From positions 28,453-92,452 of the forward strand of contig DIOT01000056.1 of NCBI GenBank assembly GCA_002426195.1: DNA of 64,000 nt. The letters run 5' to 3'. The notes beneath the pieces are model-generated. The model was not told where the DNA came from and did no database searches. It saw nothing but the letters and a program-made list of their open reading frames with translations. Position 1 is the first letter of the stretch; each line of letters starts with the position of its first letter. The translations under genes and the position numbers were made by a program. Origin of the DNA: Bacteroidales bacterium UBA5507 (lineage in GTDB: Bacteria > Bacteroidota > Bacteroidia > Bacteroidales > Lentimicrobiaceae). This document shows, piece by piece, positions 43,407 through 51,829 of this stretch.

Positions 43407-44156
43407 TTAGAAATAGTGTCTCCTTTTTTTTAGAGTAAGATGTTTAACTATTGAAACTGTGTTGTATATAATCAGTAAAAATATTAGGGAAACAATAAAT
43501 GAAACACCAAAATTAAGATTGCTGATTTGAAGACCGATTGGTATAATAATGAGATTGCTTAGCAGAATTGGAATTAATGCTCCAAATACTATCCAGGATT
43601 TCATCTCACTAATTCCTTTGAGTAGCCTTCTGGTAGGAACAGCTCTCAGGAAATACCATGTAAATCTTCTGATTCCGAATAACAAAAAAACGATTGTGAT
43701 CATTACTAATAGAATCCGCAACCATATATAAGGCAATAACCATTTAAGTGCTACACCAATTTGCTTAAATTCAAAAATGCCCGCAATTAGGGATGCTGAA
43801 ACTAATAATATCATTTGAAACGATACCCAGGTGATGAATAGTCTGACCTTCCAGTCCCACTTCCGTGATATGGTTTCAGGCATGAACATACCAAGTAGAC
43901 CAAATATCAAATAGGGTAAAGTATAGATAAAAATAACTTTTCCTTCACTCCATCCTTGTTGTCCGTATGCAGGAAATGTAACCTGAAAAGGGGAATAGTT
44001 AAAAGTTATGTTATTGATCCATGCAAATATTGCCAATATCGAAGTATCTAGTATTCTGGTTAAAATGAATGAAATTAAACACAGAACAGCCGAGATAACT
44101 GTGTATTTGATTATATTGGTAGTGCCTATTATAGACAGTGGTTTCGAATCTATCAT
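43407..44156 (-). CDS. Polytopic membrane protein, unknown
   Basis: The protein is 249 aa from the ATG at 44156 (a TTG at 44204 would lie upstream). It has about six hydrophobic segments, for example TVISAVLCLISFIL, IYTLPYLIFGLLGMFM, FITWVSFQMILLVSASLI, ILLVMITIVFLLFGI and VSFIVSLIFLLIIYN, with a short basic C-terminus (LKKRRHYF). I do not recognise the family; the topology resembles the YIP1-like group. It sits alone between two dehydratase paralogues of the same strand (129 bp and 60 bp gaps). Confidence 0.7.
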   Translation of the reverse strand: MIDSKPLSIIGTTNIIKYTVISAVLCLISFILTRILDTSILAIFAWINNITFNYSPFQVTFPAYGQQGWSEGKVIFIYTLPYLIFGLLGMFMPETISRKWDWKVRLFITWVSFQMILLVSASLIAGIFEFKQIGVALKWLLPYIWLRILLVMITIVFLLFGIRRFTWYFLRAVPTRRLLKGISEMKSWIVFGALIPILLSNLIIIPIGLQISNLNFGVSFIVSLIFLLIIYNTVSIVKHLTLKKRRHYF

Positions 44157-44215
44157 ATAAGAAATTGAAAGGATGGATTGATCTATACAACTGCTAAAAT
44201 ACAAAGATTCGTGAT

Positions 44216-46213
44216 TTAAGCACTCAAACCAATATTCCTGTCAAGTTTCTGATAAATTGAGTTGTCACTTTTATATTCAGGCACCAATTCTTTAATTCTT
44301 GCAACAAGGGCCATGTTTTCATCAAGGTCATTAACTTCCTTTTTTCTGTTTAGCGAGGTATTTATGACTTTATTAAAGTAATCATAATGGAATAGGATTT
44401 CGGAATACGATAGAGCCTTGACTTTCGCGATGGAAATTTTTGGATGATAAGTCTTTATTCCTTGTTCTTTACTATAAAGTAATTCTTCAAATAGCTTCTC
44501 ACCCGGGCGAAGCCCTGTGAATACTATCTTAATATCTTTATCCGGTTCAAACCCACTTAGCTTTATCATATTATGAGCAAGGTCGACTATTTTTATAGGG
44601 TTGCCCATATCAAACATCATTATTTCACCACCTGAGCCCATTACTCCAGCTTCAAGAACTAATCTGCAGGCTTCGGGAATTGTCATAAAATATCTTGTTA
44701 CATCAGGGTGTGTTACTGTCACTGGCCCACCATTAGCAATCTGCTTTTCAAAAAGGGGGATAACAGATCCATTACTTCCAAGAACATTCCCAAAACGGGT
44801 TGTAATAAACCGCGTGTGTTTAGTATTTGAATTACATAAATGGTTGTTCAGACTTTGTATGTATATTTCAGCAGCTCTTTTGCTTGCACCCATGACATTT
44901 GTCGGATTAACCGCCTTGTCAGTTGATATCATTACAAACTTCTCTGCATTATGTTTTGTAGCAAGATCAGCAATATTTTTGGAGCCGAGTATGTTTACCC
45001 TCACTGCTTCGAATGGATTTTTTTCCATCATTGGAACATGCTTATATGCAGCAGCGTGGAAAATTATCTGAGGTTTGTATTCTTCAAATACAATATTCAT
45101 CATGCACTGATCAGCAATGTTAGCTATTATGAAATGCATGTCTGAAAGAGAAAACACACCAGTACCAAATCCCTTGTTCTTAAGTGTAGAAACTATCTCA
45201 TTTTCAAGCTCAAACATTGGTGTTTCGGCCTGATCAACCATAACCAATAAATCAGGATTGAATGTACATAGTTGTCTAACTAGTTCGCTGCCAATGCTAC
45301 CTGCTGCACCTGTAACCATCACTCGCTTACCATTAATGTATTCTCTTACATTCGAATCTGATAGTTTGATTTCATTACGATAAAGCAGATCAGTAATTTC
45401 TATTCTTTTGATTTGTTTTGTAGACAACTCGCCATTTATCCACAAGTCAACAGGAGGGATTTCTTTCACAGAGACACCTGGGACTGTAAGTAATTCTTGT
45501 AATAGGTCTCTTTTACGGTCTATGCTTATGTTATGTATCGCAAAAATGATTTCCTTGATACTATTTTGCTTTAGAAACTTTGGATTAAAAACACCGGTTG
45601 AAAAAACCTGAATACCCTCTATTGATTTTCCGATTTTTCCGGGGTTGTTATCGACAAAGCCTGTCACTCTAACTTTTCGACTTTGATCTGCGTGAAGCAC
45701 ATTTTTAGTAATTAAACCTGCATTTCCTGCTCCAAATATTAAGACATTATATGTGTCACCACTTTCTTTCAGCCAATAGTAAAAAACTCTGATACTGCTG
45801 CGTATCATTATTATGATCATACTTGACAGTAAAGAAAAAATTATGACAACTGAAAATGGAATGTAGTAAACCTTAGGTATTAAATTGCTCAAGACAGATA
45901 CATTTATCAGCACCATAAGTCCGCCAATAAGTAAGATAGCATTCAGTATTCTGATAACATCGTTCAATCCTGTATGTCGTATTATTCCTTTATGTGTTCC
46001 CATTATTCTGAAGATAATAAAGGATAGAATACCAACAGGTATCATTTGCGAATACATGCCATGTAATTCTTCATTTGTTAGCTGGAAGTTATTTCTTAGA
46101 GTATATGCAGACACTAGTGAAAAGAGAACGATTATGATATCTTTGATAAGAATAGCCCAACAAGGTATAATAAATGACGACTTTAACAGAATGTATTTTC
46201 TTAGCTGGTTCAT
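44216..46213 (-). CDS. Second FlaA1/PglF/CapD-type nucleotide-sugar 4,6-dehydratase
   Basis: Paralogue of the gene at 41304 (665 aa), with the same four-helix membrane part (first helix near CWAILIKDIIIVLFS), NAD-type fold VLIFGAGNAGL, second Rossmann TGAAGSIGSELVRQL, and the active-site block ISTDKAVNPTNVMGASKR. Its C-terminus continues past the family end with KVKALSYSEILFHYDYFN and a charged tail. High identity in the catalytic half suggests duplication, while the membrane region and the tail have diverged. The two could differ in regulation or in substrate (UDP-GlcNAc is common to all known members). Confidence 0.93.
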   Translation of the reverse strand: MNQLRKYILLKSSFIIPCWAILIKDIIIVLFSLVSAYTLRNNFQLTNEELHGMYSQMIPVGILSFIIFRIMGTHKGIIRHTGLNDVIRILNAILLIGGLMVLINVSVLSNLIPKVYYIPFSVVIIFSLLSSMIIIMIRSSIRVFYYWLKESGDTYNVLIFGAGNAGLITKNVLHADQSRKVRVTGFVDNNPGKIGKSIEGIQVFSTGVFNPKFLKQNSIKEIIFAIHNISIDRKRDLLQELLTVPGVSVKEIPPVDLWINGELSTKQIKRIEITDLLYRNEIKLSDSNVREYINGKRVMVTGAAGSIGSELVRQLCTFNPDLLVMVDQAETPMFELENEIVSTLKNKGFGTGVFSLSDMHFIIANIADQCMMNIVFEEYKPQIIFHAAAYKHVPMMEKNPFEAVRVNILGSKNIADLATKHNAEKFVMISTDKAVNPTNVMGASKRAAEIYIQSLNNHLCNSNTKHTRFITTRFGNVLGSNGSVIPLFEKQIANGGPVTVTHPDVTRYFMTIPEACRLVLEAGVMGSGGEIMMFDMGNPIKIVDLAHNMIKLSGFEPDKDIKIVFTGLRPGEKLFEELLYSKEQGIKTYHPKISIAKVKALSYSEILFHYDYFNKVINTSLNRKKEVNDLDENMALVARIKELVPEYKSDNSIYQKLDRNIGLSA

Positions 46214-46287
46214 TGTGTTTTAGAGTGATCCTGTGTTTCTATTTTAGTTTGAAATATTAGCGAAATAATTAAGCTCTCTATCTGGTC

Positions 46288-46614
46288 TTAGTGAGTAGTT
46301 TCCTCAACAATAAACACTTCTATAAGCATCTCCTTTAATTCCTTGAAATTGTCGAGGTTATAAACTGTGTCAATCTTTTCAACAGAGTAATCGAAATCTC
46401 CATTTTCAATAAAGTGCCTTAGTAAAGCTATAACGTATTTTCGGCTCTTATTCTGCATAAAAATTCTTAGAGTTTCTTCCACATTGCCATATTCGTGGAT
46501 AGAAGCTTTTGGTAAGACAAGAACTTCGAGCATCGAAATCAAATGAAGTGCTCTGGATTTTTGATCTTCCAGATGCTTTGAATTTTCAATGTACTCTTTT
46601 AGAATTATTTTCAT
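46288..46614 (-). CDS. Hypothetical protein (108 aa)
   Basis: Small soluble protein on the minus strand, upstream of the dehydratase paralogue (74 bp gap). It is acidic and helical: LKEYIENSKHLEDQK, then LHLISMLEVLVLPK, a basic NKSRKYVIALLRHFIENGDF, and the end LIEVFIVEETTH. It has no signal peptide, membrane segment or motif that I can assign. The upstream region holds the divergent repeat-rich control region of the LegB-like gene, so its own promoter must lie between 46615 and about 46700. Confidence 0.6.
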   Translation of the reverse strand: MKIILKEYIENSKHLEDQKSRALHLISMLEVLVLPKASIHEYGNVEETLRIFMQNKSRKYVIALLRHFIENGDFDYSVEKIDTVYNLDNFKELKEMLIEVFIVEETTH

Positions 46615-46734
46615 TTTTGTCAGGCAGTTCTACTATTTATAATTTTCAAAATATGAAAGATACTACTATACATATAAAATATAGTAAATAGCTGTTCCCA
46701 AAAGTAAAGCTATTTTTTGCAACCATTGCTACCA

Positions 46735-46775
46735 TTTGATAACTGAAACCATACGTTTGATAAATGAAACCATAC
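46735..46775. repeat. Tandem 20-bp direct repeat, 21-bp period
   Basis: 46735-46754 and 46756-46775 match at 19 of 20 bases (TTTGATAA and TGAAACCATAC blocks, differing at one base). The spacing of 21 bp is two helical turns, as for paired protein sites on one DNA face. It lies 67-107 bp before the -7 element of the LegB-like gene. Confidence 0.65.
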
Positions 46776-46780
46776 ACCTA

Positions 46781-46809
46781 TCCTGACCAATGGTTTTTAT
46801 AGGTCAGGA
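46781..46809. promoter_or_regulatory. Inverted repeat between direct repeats and the legB-like promoter
   Basis: TCCTGACC (46781-46788) and GGTCAGGA (46802-46809) are perfect complements separated by 13 nt. The centre-to-centre distance is 21 bp, equal to the period of the neighbouring direct repeat. It ends about 32 bp before the -7 element. Confidence 0.55.
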
Positions 46810-46841
46810 AACAGTGTTATGTGAAAGACCTAACTTTTGAT

Positions 46842-46849
46842 TAACTTTG
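46842..46849 (+). promoter_or_regulatory. -7 element of the legB-like gene
   Basis: TAACTTTG fits TAnnTTTG exactly. The transcript should start near 46855, so the ATG at 46870 (not the in-frame upstream ATG at 46837) is the start. The -33 region is TTATG, one base from TTTG. Confidence 0.55.
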
Positions 46850-46869
46850 CCGTGATAAATAGGAATACC

Positions 46870-47847
46870 ATGAAAGCTTTAGTAACCGGTGCCGATGGTT
46901 TCATTGGCTCGCATCTGTCAGAGCTTCTTCTCAAAGAAGGATATTCAGTTCGGGCATTAGCTCAGTACAATTCTTTTAATTACTGGGGTTGGCTTGAGGA
47001 TATACCTTCGAATGAACGTCTTGAAGTAATAACGGGCGATATAAGAGATCCTAATTTTGTAAAAGATTCAACCAGAGGTGTAGATATAATTTTTCATTTA
47101 GCTGCACTTATTGCTATTCCATATTCTTACCATGCACCAGATAGTTATGTTGATACTAATATAAAAGGAACTCTCAATATTGTACAGGCAGCACGGGAGG
47201 CAGGTAATATCAGGGTTATTTCAACATCAACTTCTGAAGTGTATGGGACCGCTCAATATGTCCCTATAGATGAAAAGCATCCCCGGCAACCTCAATCACC
47301 TTATTCTGCAACAAAAATTGGAGCTGACGCTATCGCTCTTAGCTTTTATAATGCTTTTAACCTGCCTGTTACAATTGCGCGTCCATTTAATACTTATGGC
47401 CCGCGACAGTCAGCACGAGCTATCATCCCAACAATTATTTCACAGATTGCCGATGGTAAGAAACAAATATTACTAGGCGATCTAACACCTACACGTGATT
47501 TCAATTATGTTAAGGATACAGTAGCTGGTTTTCTTGCAATAGCTGAAGCTGACGCTACAATTGGTAAGGAAGTGAACATAGCTTCAGGTACTGAAATATC
47601 GATGGCTGATACCCTTAATCTTATAGCAGAGTTGATGAAGAGCGATGTAGAATTTATTACAGATCAACAACGCTTGCGTCCTGCAAATTCCGAAGTATTT
47701 CGCTTGCTGGGTGATAACCGACTGATAAAATCATTAACCGGCTGGAAACCTGTTTACAGACTTGAGGATGGCCTTGCCGAAACCATTGATTGGTTCAGGA
47801 ATGAACATAACCTGCTGAAATATAAACCTGGAATATACAACTTATAG
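46870..47847 (+). CDS. NAD-dependent 4,6-dehydratase (LegB-like)
   Basis: Extended SDR (325 aa). TGADGFIGSHL (residues 7-16) binds the cofactor, the S/T-Y-K site is in STSTSEVYG and YSATKIGAD (Tyr145, Lys149), and ARPFNTYGPRQSARAIIP with the RDFNYVKDT block follow. This combination is typical of LegB (UDP-GlcNAc 4,6-dehydratase in legionaminic acid synthesis) and its relatives acting on GDP- or UDP-hexoses. Aminotransferase (LegC) and synthase genes for nonulosonic acids are not next to it, so another 6-deoxy sugar is equally possible. The start is set by the promoter at 46842. It is convergent with the BNR-repeat gene (19 bp apart). Confidence 0.88.
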   Translation: MKALVTGADGFIGSHLSELLLKEGYSVRALAQYNSFNYWGWLEDIPSNERLEVITGDIRDPNFVKDSTRGVDIIFHLAALIAIPYSYHAPDSYVDTNIKGTLNIVQAAREAGNIRVISTSTSEVYGTAQYVPIDEKHPRQPQSPYSATKIGADAIALSFYNAFNLPVTIARPFNTYGPRQSARAIIPTIISQIADGKKQILLGDLTPTRDFNYVKDTVAGFLAIAEADATIGKEVNIASGTEISMADTLNLIAELMKSDVEFITDQQRLRPANSEVFRLLGDNRLIKSLTGWKPVYRLEDGLAETIDWFRNEHNLLKYKPGIYNL

Positions 47848-47866
47848 CAGTAGAGGAATACTCCTG

Positions 47867-49954
47867 TCATTTCACCATCACTTTTATTGTATTGACATCA
47901 TTGACTGATATAAGGTAAAGACCTGAATTCAGCCCTTGAAGACTGATTCTGTTATTCACACCCTGCAATTGAATTGTGCGAAGCAAACTTCCTTGTACGT
48001 TATATATACTTGCTATAGCCGGAATGCCCGGTTTAAATGATGGATAGTCGATTGTTATAAATTCACTGGCCGGATTTGGATAAGCAGAAATGCTGCTTGT
48101 AATATAATGATTCTGAACATCAACATAAATTCCATTTGCCCATACACCTTTTGAAATTGTCCCTGCATAAAGTATTCCATTCTTTTCGCTCGATGTAAAA
48201 CTTTGAACGCCTGGCAATTCAGGACTTCCGGAATTGAAAGTCGACCATGTTAATCCAAAATCTGTCGAACGGTAAAAGTCATTGAAGTCTCCAGCATAAA
48301 GAATGCCTTTATAATCGGTTTCAACTATCCTTAAAAATGGATTTCCCGGAAATAATTCAGTAACATTAGACCAAGTGAAACCATTGTCCTGGCTGCGGAA
48401 AAGTTTGCCGTTCGATTCAATGAAAAAAGTATCTTCTTTACCTGCCACAATTCTTCTTACAGCATTCCATGGTGAATCCGTGTATGTTTGGGTCGACGAG
48501 ACTCCTTCATCGTCTGATCTGTAGACATAGAAGGGAGCATAGCTCTGACTGGCAAGTATTGTTCTATTAATACTTATGGATATGTCAGTATAATCCGATT
48601 GCGGAAAGTTGGTAATTGTCCATGAATATCCTCCATCCGATGATTTGTAAATTCCGGAGAGAGCTGTAATAGCGAATATTTTACCATTTGAGTTAAATTC
48701 AAAATCGGTAATCTTTCCATCGAAGATACTTAATTGTTCCCAGGTCTCTCCATTATTGGAGCTCTTTAGCAAACGCCCGGAGAAAAAGGAATTTACTGAA
48801 AGATATATCTCATTATTATGTGCTACGATTTTTGTATAATTCCATGATACTGTGTCGGATATATCAATCCAACTTGAGCCTTTGTCATCTGATCGCCATA
48901 TTTTATCTGTTAGTGCATAAATGGATCCATCTGTGTCAACAGTAATTGAAGAAATATTACTAATGATTAAACCTTCTGCCTTTTCTTCCCAATGATCACC
49001 ATTGTTAGTTGACCGGTATGGACTGTAACCGGCAGTAAATATTGTGTTGTTATTCGATAGAATAAAGCTTAATTGTTGAAAAGGAAGACCACTATTTATA
49101 GCTTCCCATGAAGATCCGCCATCGCTTGATCGTTTCATTCCCCCGAACTCTGTACCAATAAATAAGTGGTTATTTTCATTAACACCAATTGATGATACTT
49201 CATCTTCAGTTATGAGCTCCCAGGTTTGTGTGTTGTCAGTAGTTCGGTAAACCCCGATATCCCATCTGGGAGCAGCATACAAAATTCCATTTGTATCGAA
49301 AGTAATACAGTTTACTCCGCTAGGAGCTGAAATTGCATTAAGATCTTCCCAGGATTCTCCATTATCAGTTGACATTTTAAGCATATCATTTGATCCCAGA
49401 TAAACATGTCCATCTTCATTTACCTCCAGTTCACAGTATTCCATGTAGTTTGTTGGGGCAATGTCGTGAAATACCCATGAATCCCCTCCATCCTGAGAAA
49501 CATAAACACCTGCTTCACTCTCAGTTCCATGGATAGTCCCCGCGTATAACAAACCTTCCTGGTCACAGGCAATTGAAATTACCGGTACTATTTCTCCCCA
49601 TTCGTTCAAAAGACCGCTGTTCGCAGCTTCCCAGGTTTCTCCCTGATCATAAGATCTTGATACACCCGAACTATTAGTATATAGAACACCAGATGGTGAT
49701 ACTATCAGATCAGGACCAATATCCTCGGAAACCAACTCCCAACTATCACCATTATTATTTGACCTGAATAATCCTGCTCCTATGGCATTAGTATAAAGAG
49801 TGCCGGTTTGATCAATTGCCATACATGAAATATGTCCACCACCGAATGGGCCATTAGTCTGCTGCCATTGTGCAAAGGATTTTGGGAAAGGACATGAAAC
49901 CAAAGCACATAATAACGCTATTAAGCCATATCTGGAATAAATGTACAATTTCAT
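47867..49954 (-). CDS. BNR/Asp-box repeat protein with T9SS sorting domain
   Basis: Large secreted protein (695 aa). A signal peptide (about 1-28, ending FAQW) precedes a beta-propeller-like chain of about twelve Asp-box motifs of the form SxDxGxSW or relatives (SNNNGDSWE, SYDQGETWE, SQDGGDSWV, STDNGESWE, SSDGGSSWE, SSNNGETWE, SQDNGFTWS). The final 80 residues (about 615-695) form a type A T9SS sorting domain: SAYPNPASEFITI, IYNVQGSLLRT, and GLYLISVNDVNTIKVMVK. It should therefore be exported by the type IX system and anchored or released at the surface. The propeller fold resembles sialidase/VPS10-like proteins, but no catalytic tyrosine or arginine triad is apparent. Confidence 0.92.
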   Translation of the reverse strand: MKLYIYSRYGLIALLCALVSCPFPKSFAQWQQTNGPFGGGHISCMAIDQTGTLYTNAIGAGLFRSNNNGDSWELVSEDIGPDLIVSPSGVLYTNSSGVSRSYDQGETWEAANSGLLNEWGEIVPVISIACDQEGLLYAGTIHGTESEAGVYVSQDGGDSWVFHDIAPTNYMEYCELEVNEDGHVYLGSNDMLKMSTDNGESWEDLNAISAPSGVNCITFDTNGILYAAPRWDIGVYRTTDNTQTWELITEDEVSSIGVNENNHLFIGTEFGGMKRSSDGGSSWEAINSGLPFQQLSFILSNNNTIFTAGYSPYRSTNNGDHWEEKAEGLIISNISSITVDTDGSIYALTDKIWRSDDKGSSWIDISDTVSWNYTKIVAHNNEIYLSVNSFFSGRLLKSSNNGETWEQLSIFDGKITDFEFNSNGKIFAITALSGIYKSSDGGYSWTITNFPQSDYTDISISINRTILASQSYAPFYVYRSDDEGVSSTQTYTDSPWNAVRRIVAGKEDTFFIESNGKLFRSQDNGFTWSNVTELFPGNPFLRIVETDYKGILYAGDFNDFYRSTDFGLTWSTFNSGSPELPGVQSFTSSEKNGILYAGTISKGVWANGIYVDVQNHYITSSISAYPNPASEFITIDYPSFKPGIPAIASIYNVQGSLLRTIQLQGVNNRISLQGLNSGLYLISVNDVNTIKVMVK

Positions 49955-50331
49955 AGCTTTCAGTAGTTTATGCGCGAATAAATGTATATTTCACTGGCTA
50001 ACTTATTTGTTATGAACAAGTTCGGTGTAAAACTTAACACTTAAAGTGCCCACCTGTTCAAGGACTAGCCTAAAAAAAGAGCACAAATTTATTGCGTGGT
50101 GAAAGTGTTGAAATGTTCCTCAATCAGGGATAGGTGCTAAACACTTCAACCACGGAACCGCTTTCTTATATTTTTTCTTTTTTGCCACATTGTTAGAGTG
50201 CTGAAAGCTCTATATAACCTATAGATAGACCCGTATGTAATACATTAAAATATGACTAGTACGGTCGCAATATTTAATGGATTCTCTTTTGTCTAAAGAC
50301 TCCACATTAGATCACTACTAAACTATCAGAA
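49955..50331. other. Intergenic region upstream of the wzx-like gene
   Basis: About 380 bp without a gene. It contains an imperfect long inverted repeat at 50096-50153 (separate entry) and a T-rich run around 50171-50183. I see no exact TAnnTTTG promoter element for the flippase gene in it. Confidence 0.55.
50096..50153. repeat. Imperfect inverted repeat upstream of wzx-like gene
   Basis: Arms GTGGTGAAAGTGTT (50096-50109) and AACACTTCAACCAC (50140-50153) form 12 of 14 pairs, with a 30-nt loop. The site is about 180 bp before the flippase start codon; a leader structure, an operator pair, or a remnant terminator are possible. Confidence 0.5.
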
Positions 50332-51807
50332 ATGTCATTAAAACAAAAAACAGTTGACGGATTAATGTGGAGTTTTATTGATACCGCAATTGGACAAGGA
50401 ATACAATTTATTGTGAGCATAGTACTTGCTCGACTTCTTATACCACGTGAATTTGGACTAATTGGAATGATACTGATTTTTATTGCATTATCGGAAGCAT
50501 TTGTAAACAGTGGATTCAGTAGTGCATTGATAAGAAAGAAAAATTGCAGTCAAACTGATTATTCAACTGTTTTTGTATTTAACCTTGTCGCTGGAGTCGT
50601 CTTTTTTATTGCCCTTTTCTTTGCAGCTCCATTCATTAGTAATTTTTTTAATGAACCACAATTGAAGCCAATAGTTCAGGTTTTGGGCCTGGTTCTTATT
50701 GTGGACTCGTTAACTCTTATTCAAAGAACAATTCTAACCCGACAAATTGATTTCAAACTACAGGCAAGGGTTTCTTTTATTGCATCAGCAGGTTCTGGGA
50801 TTGTTGCTATTTATATGGCTTGGCAAGGGATGGGAGTTTGGAGTTTAGTAGCTCAGCGAATCAGTCGACAGACAATCAACACTGTATTCTTATTGTTCTG
50901 GACAAAGTGGAAGCCATCTCTCCACTTTAGTTTTAAATCATTTAAGGAGCTTTTTGGTTTTGGAAGCAAATTGTTAATAAGTAACCTTATTGATACTTTT
51001 TATAATAATGTGTACTACTTGTTGATAGGAAAATACTTCTCAGCTCAGCAGCTCGGTTTTTATACAAGAGCTGATGAATTTAACAGACTACCATCTTATA
51101 ATTTGTCAGCAATCATACAGCGGGTAAGCTACCCTGTGCTATGCAGCATTCAGGATGATCCGGTAAAATTAGTGCATTCATACCGAAGGTTTATTCGCAG
51201 CTCAATGTTTATATCATTCAACATAATGATGCTTATGGCTGCAATGGCAGAACCGCTTATTATTACTTTAATTGGTGAAAAATGGAGAGAGTCGGTATCT
51301 TATTTTCAATTGCTCTGCTTTACAGGAATGTTTTATCCTCTCCATGTACTCAATCTCAATATAATTCAGGTAAAAGGAAGATCTGATCTTTTTCTGAAAC
51401 TCGAAATCATAAAGAAGATACTGGCAGTCCCTACTATAATACTTGGAGTTGCTTTTGGCATTAAAGCTATGATTGCCGGTATGATGGTTAACACACTAAT
51501 TGATTTCTATTTGAATAACAGCAATAGCAGACAGATGATTGGTTATTCTTTTAAACAACAAATCAGGGATATACTCCCATCATTTTCAATGGCCTTGATA
51601 ATCGCATTAGCCGTTTACAGTATAGGCGCCGTTTTATCAACAGGGTATGGTGCTACACTCGCAATACAAAGTATATTCGGACTTGCTCTTATAGTAGTGA
51701 TAAGTGAATTCACCAGGCTGTCAGATTATATTTTTTTAAAGGAAACGGTTAGAGAGAAGATGATGCCCTCAGCAAAACGAGTCGTTGTCGAACAAGCGGA
51801 AGTTTAA
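50332..51807 (+). CDS. Wzx-like polysaccharide flippase (MOP superfamily)
   Basis: Polytopic protein (491 aa) with about twelve to fourteen hydrophobic segments. The start KQKTVDGLMWSFIDTAIGQGIQF and IVLARLLIPREFGLIGM are the standard opening of the WzxC/RfbX group; GSALI-like SGFSSALIRKK and the FYTRADEFNRLPSY block also fit. It flips lipid-linked repeat units across the inner membrane. The EPS operon at 2090-17472 lacks a flippase, and this is the only Wzx-like gene in the window, so it is a candidate partner although it stands 33 kb away. It is the first gene before the M23 peptidase (22 bp). Confidence 0.92.
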   Translation: MSLKQKTVDGLMWSFIDTAIGQGIQFIVSIVLARLLIPREFGLIGMILIFIALSEAFVNSGFSSALIRKKNCSQTDYSTVFVFNLVAGVVFFIALFFAAPFISNFFNEPQLKPIVQVLGLVLIVDSLTLIQRTILTRQIDFKLQARVSFIASAGSGIVAIYMAWQGMGVWSLVAQRISRQTINTVFLLFWTKWKPSLHFSFKSFKELFGFGSKLLISNLIDTFYNNVYYLLIGKYFSAQQLGFYTRADEFNRLPSYNLSAIIQRVSYPVLCSIQDDPVKLVHSYRRFIRSSMFISFNIMMLMAAMAEPLIITLIGEKWRESVSYFQLLCFTGMFYPLHVLNLNIIQVKGRSDLFLKLEIIKKILAVPTIILGVAFGIKAMIAGMMVNTLIDFYLNNSNSRQMIGYSFKQQIRDILPSFSMALIIALAVYSIGAVLSTGYGATLAIQSIFGLALIVVISEFTRLSDYIFLKETVREKMMPSAKRVVVEQAEV

Positions 51808-51829
51808 TCAAATTGGCTAATTTTGTGAT

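Noticed and set aside
44601..45071. 156-codon ORF on the plus strand inside the second FlaA1-type gene
   Set aside because: It is entirely antisense to a clear, conserved gene and has no promoter or family match.
46837..46869. Upstream ATG of the LegB-like gene
   Set aside because: It lies before the -7 element TAACTTTG (46842-46849), so it would not be transcribed from that promoter, and the added residues do not fit the family.
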